Part shown: one piece after another, positions 1 to 5,466 of the stretch
Numbering within the stretch: position 1 is the first letter of the stretch
Layout of the letters: the number at the start of each line of letters is the position of its first letter
Source of the DNA: Kiritimatiellia bacterium
GTDB lineage: Bacteria > Verrucomicrobiota > Kiritimatiellia > RFP12 > UBA3636
Direction: 5' to 3'
DNA length: 5,699 nucleotides
Assembly (NCBI GenBank): GCA_016295275.1
Contig: JAEDLN010000157.1
Location: 1 to 5,699, forward strand
The notes under the pieces: model-generated
Database searches by the model: none
Seen by the model: the letters and a program-made list of their open reading frames with translations, nothing else
What the model was told of the DNA's origin: nothing
Made by a program: the position numbers and the translations under genes

Positions 1-297
1 ATCGCTCCCAAGCGCTTTCTGCATCACCTTGACCGCAACTTGGCGCCCAAGCTGCTCGTCTTCCGCCAAAAACGCCGATCCCATGCCTCCCGAACCAAGA
101 TGCTTCAAGAGCAGAAAATGGTCGAATCGGGCCGGTACCGCAATGGTCGCTCCGCACGCCGGACAAGTCGTCTCGCTGAATGCAGGCATTCCGCGAACAT
201 CGACCGCCGAACCGCATTTCGGACATTTCGTCGTCTCGACGGGAATCGTTTGCAAGTTGTTCTCCGGAGAATTTCCGGAAGGTATCGTTTCGCTCAT
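1..297 (-). CDS. Ser/Thr protein kinase, N-terminal part with zinc ribbon (runs off left edge)
   Basis: The first 99 residues of a Hanks-type Ser/Thr protein kinase; the gene continues past the left edge. After a polar 24-residue start comes a zinc-ribbon-like segment with two knuckles, CPKCG (Cys25/Cys28) and CPACG (Cys45/Cys48), which should bind one zinc. The kinase fold begins near residue 58 (FDHFLLLKHLGSGGMGSAF). The glycine-rich ATP loop is LGSGGMG at 67-73, and VAVKV at 87-91 supplies the ATP-anchoring Lys90. The catalytic loop and any C-terminal domains lie outside the window. The ATG at 297-295 is the natural start, but it has no Shine-Dalgarno; the upstream bases are pyrimidine-rich (TTCTTTTTCTTAACTG). 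Such kinases phosphorylate Ser/Thr of cytosolic targets. The zinc segment may aid folding or partner binding (inference). The family call is firm; the target is unknown. Confidence 0.88.
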   Translation of the reverse strand, partial: MSETIPSGNSPENNLQTIPVETTKCPKCGSAVDVRGMPAFSETTCPACGATIAVPARFDHFLLLKHLGSGGMGSAFLAEDEQLGRQVAVKVMQKALGSD

Positions 298-373
298 CAG
301 TTAAGAAAAAGAACGGTCAGACAGATTACAGAACACAAAGACAAAGAAACCGAAACATTTCCCCGGACTTGAC

Positions 374-416
374 AAAAATACGCCCCGCAAGCAACATCTT
401 ACTCCCGTTGCAGGGC
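374..416 (-). promoter_or_regulatory. hairpin plus T-run in the kinase leader (terminator or attenuator-like)
   Basis: On the minus strand, GCCCTGCAA (416-408) pairs with TTGCGGGGC (390-382) as a nine-pair stem with one G-U wobble and a 17-nt loop. It is followed by GTATTTTTG, a T-run at 378-374. On the plus strand the same stem has a C-A mismatch but is followed directly by TTTT (417-420), so it could act in that direction too. GCAAC at 411-407 can pair instead with GTTGC at 436-432 or GTTGC at 395-391, giving mutually exclusive folds. A small hairpin TTGCC/GGCAA (435-419) precedes it. I do not recognise a known riboswitch class. Confidence 0.4.
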
Positions 417-454
417 TTTTGCCGTTCCAAGGCAACGCTTCACCGAACAGAGAT

Positions 455-483
455 ATTATATGCATCCTTTCCTTTTTCGTCTA
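455..483 (-). promoter_or_regulatory. sigma70-like promoter for the kinase gene, overlapping the lgt start
   Basis: Read on the minus strand, a perfect -10 hexamer TATAAT sits at 460-455. A 17-bp spacer separates it from TAGACG at 483-478, which matches the TTGACA consensus at four of six bases. Transcription would start near 448 and give the kinase an untranslated leader of about 150 nt. The -10 box overlaps the lgt ATG (460-462) and the -35 box lies inside lgt codons 7-8. Initiation here could therefore interfere with lgt expression. The call rests on consensus match only. Confidence 0.5.
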
Positions 484-1287
484 GGGGGTTTTACACTCCA
501 TTCTTACGGCCTTTGCATGGCAATCGGAATCCTTTGCGCTTTCGCCGTCTTGCAAAAACTGGCGTCCGCTCGCGGATACCATGCCGAACGCCTGTCCACG
601 TTGACGACCATCCTCGTCTTTTCTGGTATCGCCGGCGCCCGTCTGGCCTACGTTCTCGAACACTGGAACGACTATGCCGGCGACTGGCTCGGGGTCTTCC
701 GCATCTGGGAAGGCGGTCTCATGTTCTACGGTTCCATTCTGCTCGGCGGCATCGTCCTTGCCTTGTTGTGCCGCTTCATGAAGTATCCGGCTTTCGCCTT
801 GCTCGATCTCTATGCCGTCGTCGTTCCCATCGGCCAAATCTTCGGTCGCATCGGATGCCTCTTGAATGGTTGCTGCTTCGGTCATCCGTCCGATTCCTGG
901 TGCGCCATCGCCTATCCGTCCGGCTCCTATGTCTCAAGCCTGTATGGAGGAGCCCCCGTCTTGCCTTCCCAACTTTTCGAATCCGCCGGGTGCCTGTTGC
1001 TCTTCCTCTTGCTCCTGGCTCTCTATCGCGCACTCTACCGAATCCCTGAAACGCCCGCCTCGACGCCGATTCTCCCGAAATGCGGAACGGGTCTCGTTCT
1101 CGCCGGATACTGCGTCGGTTACGGCATCCTGCGCTCAATCGTCGAAACGACACGCGGAGACCCGCGCCTGGAGCTTGGCCCCCTCTCCATTGCTCAGGCC
1201 ATCTCCGTCGGCGGCTTTATCCTCGCGATCGCAATCGTGCTGACGCTTCCGCTGCGCCGCCCGAAGGAAACGCGGAAAGACCGCTAA
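460..1287 (+). CDS. lgt: Prolipoprotein diacylglyceryl transferase
   Basis: Inner-membrane enzyme that moves diacylglycerol from phosphatidylglycerol to the lipobox cysteine of prolipoproteins, the first step of bacterial lipoprotein maturation. The 275 residues match the usual family length, with about seven hydrophobic helices. Family landmarks are H14-S-Y-G17 near the N terminus, ARLAYVL at 60-66, EGGLMFYG at 84-91, the signature GRIGCLLNGCCFG at 129-141 (R130 and N136 correspond to the conserved Arg and Asn), LPSQLFES at 168-175, and R225-x3-E229-x2-R232. Tyr90 stands where Escherichia coli has the conserved His of its FHGG motif; this Tyr variant is seen in other Lgt proteins. The tail is basic (RRPKETRKDR), as expected on the cytoplasmic face. 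Only a weak purine run (ACAGAGA) precedes the ATG. The stop interlocks with that of a convergent gene. A TTGACA at 369-374 is the only promoter hint on this strand and lacks a good -10. Confidence 0.96.
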   Translation: MHPFLFRLGGFTLHSYGLCMAIGILCAFAVLQKLASARGYHAERLSTLTTILVFSGIAGARLAYVLEHWNDYAGDWLGVFRIWEGGLMFYGSILLGGIVLALLCRFMKYPAFALLDLYAVVVPIGQIFGRIGCLLNGCCFGHPSDSWCAIAYPSGSYVSSLYGGAPVLPSQLFESAGCLLLFLLLLALYRALYRIPETPASTPILPKCGTGLVLAGYCVGYGILRSIVETTRGDPRLELGPLSIAQAISVGGFILAIAIVLTLPLRRPKETRKDR

Positions 1288-1544
1288 AAGAGACAATAGA
1301 CAACCAGCAGCCCGATCGCAAGCCCGATCGCAAGCCGCGGACTGCGCGTAACATAGCCCCGCCGTTGCTGCTCCCGATCCGGAAGCTCCAAACTGCCCGC
1401 CGAAAAGTACGTGTACAGCCGCCCCGGCGAATTGGTCGGCATTTCCGAGCTGACGACACGCCGCCGGATCCGCCCGCCGCGCGTCGCGCTGCTCTCGATA
1501 TGAGAGGATAGACTCTCCGCCAAAAAACGACGGGATCTAGGCAT
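1284..1544 (-). CDS. Small basic protein with C-terminal membrane helix, coupled to nrdR
   Basis: I do not recognise this 86-residue protein. It starts inside the end of nrdR (ATGCCTAG, 8-base overlap). GGAGGA lies eight bases upstream, a better Shine-Dalgarno than most genes here have. Residues 1-62 are polar and strongly basic (for example R22-x2-R25-x-R27-R28-R29). Residues 71-86 are hydrophobic (LAIGLAIGLLVVYCLF) and run straight to the stop, the layout of a tail-anchored membrane protein with its body in the cytoplasm. The middle, from MPTNSPGRLYTYF at 35-47 to ELPDREQQRR at 53-62, looks like ordinary soluble sequence. The frame stays open upstream within nrdR, but the Shine-Dalgarno and coupling fix this start. 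The last codons share four bases with the end of lgt on the other strand. Coding status is likely but not certain; function is unknown. Confidence 0.6.
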   Translation of the reverse strand: MPRSRRFLAESLSSHIESSATRGGRIRRRVVSSEMPTNSPGRLYTYFSAGSLELPDREQQRRGYVTRSPRLAIGLAIGLLVVYCLF

Positions 1545-2079
1545 GGTCCGTCTCCTCCGGCTTCGCCGCCGGTTCGCCCGCCTCCTCCGACACCGTCTCC
1601 GGCGCCTCTTGCCGATCGTGCTTCTGGGAGGCATCGCGCAACTTGCGGATTTCTTCGATGAACTGATCGACGTCTTCGTAATGGCGATAAATCGAGGCGT
1701 ACCGGATGTACGCGACTTCATCGATCTTCAGCAACGTCTCCATGACCGTGTCGCCAATGACTTGCGCCGGAATCTCGAGGTCGAAACGACTCTCCAGATT
1801 CTCCACGATCTCGTCTACGTAACTCTCGACTTGCTGCAGCGAAACATGACGCTTCAACAACGATCGCTCAATGCCATTGGCTAACTTGGAACGGCTGAAT
1901 TCCTCCAGCCGGCCATCGCGCTTGATCACCATGAGCGAATCCCGCAGACGCTCCTCGTAGGTCGTAAAACGATGACCGCAAGATAGACACGTGCGACGCC
2001 GCCGGACCGCAACGCCGCCACGGACGGAACGACTGTCCAAAACCTTGTCGTTGTCTTCTCCGCAAACAGGACACTTCAT
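1537..2079 (-). CDS. nrdR: Transcriptional repressor NrdR
   Basis: Zinc-binding, ATP/dATP-sensing repressor of ribonucleotide reductase genes. The N-terminal zinc ribbon uses C3-P-V-C6 and C31-L-S-C34, with the family's basic stretch RRRRT just before the second pair and GHRFTTYE after it. The ATP-cone domain covers about residues 48-138, with VIKRDGRLEEFSRSKL at 51-66 and VAYIRYASIYRHY at 122-134. Most NrdR proteins are about 150-160 residues; this one has 180. The extra 25-30 residues are a charged, Glu/Ala/Pro-rich tail that looks disordered. The start is set by GAGGA eight bases upstream and by an ATGA overlap with the stop of the Nudix gene. No ribonucleotide reductase gene or convincing NrdR box lies in the window, so its targets are elsewhere. 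Confidence 0.97.
   Translation of the reverse strand: MKCPVCGEDNDKVLDSRSVRGGVAVRRRRTCLSCGHRFTTYEERLRDSLMVIKRDGRLEEFSRSKLANGIERSLLKRHVSLQQVESYVDEIVENLESRFDLEIPAQVIGDTVMETLLKIDEVAYIRYASIYRHYEDVDQFIEEIRKLRDASQKHDRQEAPETVSEEAGEPAAKPEETDHA
1553..1558 (-). promoter_or_regulatory. Shine-Dalgarno for the 86-residue ORF
   Basis: GGAGGA on the minus strand, eight bases before the ATG at 1544-1542 and inside the last codons of nrdR. It selects the short start over the longer open frame upstream. It also argues that the small ORF is translated by ribosomes finishing nrdR. Confidence 0.6.
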
Positions 2080-2609
2080 GATTGTTTTCCTCGGTCGGAT
2101 TCCACATCCGAATAATTACCCGCAAAAAAAGGAACCGTTTCTCCGTTTTCCCCTTCCCGCCGGACCAGGTCGGCCAACAGACGCCGGATGGACGCCGGCT
2201 CGAAACCGGCCGAATCCAAATCCTCCGGACGGCACCAGAAGAACGAAATCCGCTCCTCGCGGCTCGAAATCGTTTCCGGTTGCGCCGCGGAAAGCTCCAG
2301 CCGGAAGAGAAAGGAAAACTCGTAGACGGCAGACGAGCCCTCGCCAAAATGGTGCTCGACCGTCCCGAGATAGCGCCCGGCTTCGCCTTGCAACCCCAAC
2401 TCCTCTCGTACCTCGCGCACCAGCGCGGCACGCGCACCTTCGCCCGGTTCGATATGGCCCCCGGGAAGATAGGAGCGCGCCTTGCCGAGCGGTCGGCACA
2501 ACAGGAGCTTCCCGTCCCAAATGCAGACGCCCCGCGCCAATACTTCATGCGTGTATGCGTCGCCTTTGCCGGGAAAGACGCTATGTTCGGGTACGGAAGA
2601 TTGCAACAT
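2076..2609 (-). CDS. Nudix hydrolase
   Basis: A 177-residue cytosolic hydrolase of nucleoside-diphosphate-linked compounds. The Nudix box is complete at 51-73: G51, E57, then R65-E66-V-R-E69-E70-L-G-L, which bind the catalytic Mg/Mn ions. A typical YLPGGHIEPGE lead-in spans 48-58. The fold begins with beta strands around LARGVCIWDGKLLLCR (24-39) and continues to EFSFLFRLEL (97-106). The C-terminal 30 residues are acidic and may be disordered. The sequence does not fix the substrate; oxidised dNTPs, ADP-ribose or NAD(P)-type dinucleotides are all possible. Its ATG directly follows the nfnB TGA (TGAATG) and its own stop overlaps nrdR by ATGA, so it sits in the middle of a coupled operon. AAAGG about four bases before the ATG is a minimal Shine-Dalgarno. 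Confidence 0.93.
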   Translation of the reverse strand: MLQSSVPEHSVFPGKGDAYTHEVLARGVCIWDGKLLLCRPLGKARSYLPGGHIEPGEGARAALVREVREELGLQGEAGRYLGTVEHHFGEGSSAVYEFSFLFRLELSAAQPETISSREERISFFWCRPEDLDSAGFEPASIRRLLADLVRREGENGETVPFFAGNYSDVESDRGKQS

Positions 2610-4097
2610 TCACCTTTCGCCGGCTAGACGCTCGTTCATCGCCTTCGCGGCGGCACGGCCTTCGCCCATAGCAAGGATGACCGTTGCCGCGCCAAGGACG
2701 ATATCGCCGCCGGCATACACATTGCGCATGCTCGTCTCGTGATTCTCGTCGACCAGAATGTTGCCGCGGGCATTGGTCTTTAGCTCCGGTGTCGTCGACG
2801 GCAAAAGCGGATTGGAAGAGTTGCCGATCGCAACAACCACGCAATCGACTTCAACCTCATACTCGCTACCTTTGACGGCTACGGGACTGCGACGTCCCGA
2901 GGCATCCGGCTCGCCAAGCTCGTAGCAGAGAACCTCCATGCCGCGAACGATATCGTTTTCATCGCCCAAAATGCGAACGGGATTGCGCAAGAGATTGAAC
3001 TCGACGCCTTCCTCCTTCGCATGCTCGATTTCCTCCGCACGGGCAGGCATCTCGCCCATCGTGCGGCGATAGAACAGCTGAACCGATTCGGCACCCAGAC
3101 GCAACGCCGTGCGCGCCGCATCCATCGCGACGTTGCCGCCGCCCAAAATCGCCACGCGCTTGGCATGGTAAAACGGCGTGTCGGCATGCTCGGTGTCGTA
3201 CGCCCGCATGAGATTGGCACGGGTCAAATACTCGTTGGCGGAAAAAACGCCAATGAGATTCTCGCCCTCGATACCCATGAAACGGGGCAGGCCCGCACCC
3301 GAACCGATAAACGCCGCATCAAATCCGTCTTTCTCAAACAGACGCTTGAGCGGACGCGAACGGCCGACAATGAAATCGTTGCGGATTGTCACGCCCATCG
3401 ACTGGAGATTCTCGACCTCCTTCTGCACAATGTCCTTCGGCAAACGGAATTCCGGAATGCCGTAACTCAAAACGCCGCCCGATTTCTGCAATGCCTCGAA
3501 AATCGTGACGTCATGTCCCGCCCGACGGGCATCGCACGCAAAGGCTAGCGAAGCAGGTCCCGATCCGATGACGGCTACCTTCTTGCCCGTAGGCGCGGCA
3601 ACCGCCGGCGGAACGACAGAGCCCGTTTCACGCTCCTTGTCCGCGACAAAACGCTCCAACCGCCCAATCGCAACGGCCTTGCCGACGTCCTTGTTGATCT
3701 TGCCGACCGTGCACCCTTTCATGCACTGGCGCTCCTGCGGACAGACACGCCCGCAAACGCTCGGCAACAGACTCGTCTGCTTGATGATCCCGATCGCCTC
3801 GGAATCCTTGCCCTCCGCAATCGCATGGATAAAGGCCGGAATGTCAATGCCGACCGGACAGCCCGCAACACACGGCTTGGTCGGACACTGCAAACACCGC
3901 AACGCTTCCAAGCGCGCCTGCGCCTCCGTATAGCCGATCGCAACCTCATGGTTGTTGCGAATGCGCTCCTTCGGATCCTGCGCCGGCATCGGCTGCTGCG
4001 GGATCGCCATGCGCTGCGGCGCTTTCAATTCCGCCGCCGGCGGCAACTTCGCCAAAAGCGCTTCCGCCTGCGCATTCAATTCTTCGCGCGTTTCCAT
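2610..4097 (-). CDS. nfnB: NfnB-type NADPH oxidoreductase subunit (GltA/GltD-like flavoprotein)
   Basis: Large subunit of NADH-dependent reduced ferredoxin:NADP+ oxidoreductase, often annotated as homotetrameric glutamate synthase small chain. The 495 residues hold two N-terminal [4Fe-4S] sets: C68-x2-C71-x4-C76-x3-C80, and C115-x3-C119-x5-C125-x3-C129. An FAD fold follows, with VAVIGSGPASLA at 174-185 and acidic E201. The NADP fold has VAILGGGNVAMDAA at 315-328 and RRT at 344-346. The second FAD motif is YAGGDIV at 461-467. In Nfn complexes this subunit carries the bifurcating FAD and exchanges electrons with ferredoxin and NADPH. The start METREEL is fixed by AGGAGG seven bases upstream and by the TAATG junction with the upstream gene. 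The adjacent NfnA-like gene argues for Nfn rather than glutamate synthase; a sulfide dehydrogenase-type role (SudAB) remains possible. Confidence 0.93.
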   Translation of the reverse strand: METREELNAQAEALLAKLPPAAELKAPQRMAIPQQPMPAQDPKERIRNNHEVAIGYTEAQARLEALRCLQCPTKPCVAGCPVGIDIPAFIHAIAEGKDSEAIGIIKQTSLLPSVCGRVCPQERQCMKGCTVGKINKDVGKAVAIGRLERFVADKERETGSVVPPAVAAPTGKKVAVIGSGPASLAFACDARRAGHDVTIFEALQKSGGVLSYGIPEFRLPKDIVQKEVENLQSMGVTIRNDFIVGRSRPLKRLFEKDGFDAAFIGSGAGLPRFMGIEGENLIGVFSANEYLTRANLMRAYDTEHADTPFYHAKRVAILGGGNVAMDAARTALRLGAESVQLFYRRTMGEMPARAEEIEHAKEEGVEFNLLRNPVRILGDENDIVRGMEVLCYELGEPDASGRRSPVAVKGSEYEVEVDCVVVAIGNSSNPLLPSTTPELKTNARGNILVDENHETSMRNVYAGGDIVLGAATVILAMGEGRAAAKAMNERLAGER

Positions 4098-4978
4098 TAG
4101 CGAACCTCCTTCTTCGAAAGCGCATCCGCCGCCGCTTGCATCCGGCAAACATGGTCGCGCTCCTTCTGACGAGCCGTTTCTTCCATCGGACGAAACGCCC
4201 GCATGCGCTTGAGCATATTGTCCCAATCGACCAAATGTCCGTCAAAATCCGGCCCGTCGACACAGACGAACTTCAACTTGTCGCCGACCGTTACGCGGCA
4301 ACCGCCGCACATGCCCGTCCCGTCAATCATAATCGTGTTGAGCGAGACAATCGTCGGAATGCCGAACGGCTTCGTCGTGGCAGCACAGAATTTCATCATG
4401 ACGGGCGGTCCGATCGCAATGACACGATCCGGACGCGCACCTTCCTGCTCGCACAGCTCCTTGAGCGGTACCGTGACCAGACACTTGCGCCCATACGAAC
4501 CGTCGTCCGTGCAGATGATGATCTCGTCGCAAACGGCACGCATCCGCTCCTCGAAAATCAACAAATCCTTCGTGCGCGCAGCCAAAATGCCCGTGACTCG
4601 ATTGCCCGCTTCCTTCATCGCTTTGGCAATCGGATACACGGGCGCTACGCCAATGCCACCGCCACACAGCACGACATGGCCGACCTTCTCGATTTCACTC
4701 GGCTGCCCCAAAGGCCCGAGTACCGTCGGAAGCTCGTCGCCGACTTCAAATCGGGAAAGCTTCATCGTCGACGCGCCAACCGCCTGAAACACAACCGTAA
4801 TCGTGCCTGTTGCCGGATCGGAATCGGCAATCGTAAGCGGAATGCGCTCGCCCCACTGGCGATCGACTTGTACGATCAGAAACTGCCCGGCCTTGTGCTC
4901 CTCGACAATGTGAGGGGCCTCAAACGCCATTTCCCAAACATCGGCTGACAGCTGTTTTTTGGATACAATCTTGTTCAT
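4097..4978 (-). CDS. nfnA: NfnA-type ferredoxin-NADP+ reductase subunit, FAD/[2Fe-2S]
   Basis: Small subunit of the Nfn complex, also called sulfide/dihydroorotate dehydrogenase-like FAD/NAD-binding protein. It oxidises NADH and passes electrons to NfnB. The net reaction is NADH + 2 reduced ferredoxin + 2 NADP+ giving NAD+ + 2 oxidised ferredoxin + 2 NADPH, and it is reversible. The 293 residues show the FAD-binding RIPLTI at 45-50, the NAD-binding GGGIGVAP at 106-113, and a C-terminal [2Fe-2S] region with C224-x2-C227 and C239. D219 sits where Thermotoga NfnA is reported to use an aspartate as fourth ligand. The family ends near residue 260; the last 30 residues are a charged helix. The N terminus aligns well from the chosen Met, though only a weak GGGG precedes it. 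The stop shares one base with the nfnB start. Confidence 0.93.
   Translation of the reverse strand: MNKIVSKKQLSADVWEMAFEAPHIVEEHKAGQFLIVQVDRQWGERIPLTIADSDPATGTITVVFQAVGASTMKLSRFEVGDELPTVLGPLGQPSEIEKVGHVVLCGGGIGVAPVYPIAKAMKEAGNRVTGILAARTKDLLIFEERMRAVCDEIIICTDDGSYGRKCLVTVPLKELCEQEGARPDRVIAIGPPVMMKFCAATTKPFGIPTIVSLNTIMIDGTGMCGGCRVTVGDKLKFVCVDGPDFDGHLVDWDNMLKRMRAFRPMEETARQKERDHVCRMQAAADALSKKEVR
4105..4110 (-). promoter_or_regulatory. Shine-Dalgarno that fixes the nfnB start
   Basis: AGGAGG on the minus strand, seven bases before the ATG at 4097-4095 and inside the last codons of nfnA. It rules out a longer in-frame start near 4226 that would add 43 non-homologous residues overlapping nfnA. Confidence 0.75.
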
Positions 4979-5032
4979 GGTAAATACGCCCCGCGGATAT
5001 CAGGGTGAAACATGCAAACGAAAACCCGGAAC

Positions 5033-5048
5033 GGCTTCGGCCGAAACC
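5033..5048 (-). other. Hairpin in the nfu-nfnA gap, possible weak terminator
   Basis: The 71-bp gap between nfu and nfnA carries GGTTTC (5048-5043) and GAAGCC (5038-5033) around a GGCC loop. The six-pair stem has one G-T wobble and lies two bases past the nfu stop. The next T-run (GGGTTTTCG) is about eight bases away, so termination would be inefficient at best. It may only lower nfn transcription relative to nfu or act as a processing site. I see no convincing promoter in the gap. Confidence 0.25.
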
Positions 5049-5049
5049 C

Positions 5050-5271
5050 TTACTCGCAACGCTCGACGACAAGCTCGGGATCGATCTCCTGACGGAGCGT
5101 CTCCTGAACATAGCCTTTGAGCGTCTCCATCGCAAAGGGACAGGATCCGCACGCCCCCTTGAGGCGCATCGTAACCGTCTTTCCTTCAATGGATACGATC
5201 TCGCAGTCGCCGCCATCCTGCTGAAGGGCCTGACGGACCATCTCGATTTTAGCACGGATTTTTTCTTCCAT
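5050..5271 (-). CDS. Minimal NifU C-terminal-domain (Nfu) iron-sulfur protein
   Basis: A 73-residue protein that is a single Nfu domain, the C-terminal Fe-S domain of NifU. The motif LKGACGSCPFAMETLK at 37-52 holds C41-x2-C44. In this family that pair lets a dimer hold one [4Fe-4S] cluster for hand-over to target proteins. The N-terminal helix (KIRAKIEMVRQALQQDGGD) and the following strands IVSIEGKTVTMRLKG are also typical. There is no N-terminal IscU-like or A-type domain, so this is the short stand-alone form. GAGAGAG six bases before the ATG is a serviceable Shine-Dalgarno. It is the first gene of the minus-strand run, 71 bp ahead of nfnA. The next two genes need one [2Fe-2S] and two [4Fe-4S] clusters, so a delivery role to NfnAB is plausible but inferred. 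Confidence 0.9.
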   Translation of the reverse strand: MEEKIRAKIEMVRQALQQDGGDCEIVSIEGKTVTMRLKGACGSCPFAMETLKGYVQETLRQEIDPELVVERCE

Positions 5272-5321
5272 TTTGAACTCTCTCGTATTGGATGTGAATG
5301 AAAATGCAGGGGAACGGAAAC

Positions 5322-5360
5322 AAAAAAACGCCGCATCAAAGAACGGGCTTCGATTCGGCG
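5322..5360 (-). terminator. Rho-independent terminator after tRNA-Gly
   Basis: On the minus strand, CGCCGAATC (5360-5352) pairs with GATGCGGCG (5337-5329), eight of nine pairs with one internal mismatch, around a 14-nt loop. Seven T residues follow (5328-5322). It lies nine bases beyond the tRNA 3' end and 50 bp before nfu. It should therefore separate tRNA transcription from the nfu-nfn operon. On the plus strand the stem is followed by GATTTTTC, so weak action in that direction is possible. Confidence 0.75.
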
Positions 5361-5368
5361 GATTTTTC

Positions 5369-5442
5369 TGGAGCGGGTGAAGGGAGTCGAACCCTCGTAT
5401 AAAGCTTGGGAAGCTTTCATTCTACCGTTGAACTACACCCGC
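5369..5442 (-). tRNA. tRNA-Gly(CCC)
   Basis: A complete 74-nt cloverleaf with the CCA end encoded. The acceptor stem is GCGGGTG (5442-5436) with CACCCGC, followed by discriminator T and CCA. The D arm contains GTTCAACGGTAGAAT. The anticodon stem-loop is AAAGC-TTCCCAA-GCTTT, giving anticodon CCC, which reads GGG. The T arm is AGGGTTCGACTCCCT. It closely resembles Escherichia coli tRNA-Gly(CCC) as I remember that gene. It stands alone, with its own promoter and terminator, and nothing suggests use as an integration site in this window. Confidence 0.97.
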
Positions 5443-5466
5443 AACTCCGTGTCGTTGAATGAACAA

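Noticed and set aside
369..397. TTGACA as the -35 box of an lgt promoter
   Set aside because: The -35 is perfect, but the best hexamer at 17-bp spacing is CAACAT, only three of six. A start there would also cut off the left arm of the hairpin at 382-420. Kept only as a hint.
180..1049. Long Arg-rich plus-strand frame overlapping the kinase-lgt gap and lgt
   Set aside because: It crosses the intergenic gap and then shadows lgt in another frame. Its composition is Arg/Ser/Pro-rich, typical of a wrong-frame reading, whereas lgt has all family motifs.
1311..1334. Two tandem 12-bp units at 1311-1334 as a repeat element
   Set aside because: They encode the Leu-Ala-Ile-Gly doublet in the membrane helix of the small ORF. 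They are better explained as coding sequence and as part of the 10-mer bias reported separately.
4098..4226. In-frame upstream extension of nfnB adding 43 residues
   Set aside because: The extension lies wholly inside nfnA and is unlike NfnB N termini. An ideal AGGAGG and the TAATG junction mark the shorter start.
376..4994. Exact 13-mer AAATACGCCCCGC at 376-388 and 4982-4994, both intergenic
   Set aside because: One shared 13-mer in a window this size is expected by chance about half the time, and the copies sit differently relative to their genes.
4979..5006. TTTCAC-18-TATTTA as an nfnA promoter
   Set aside because: The -10 would touch the ATG, so transcription would start inside the gene.
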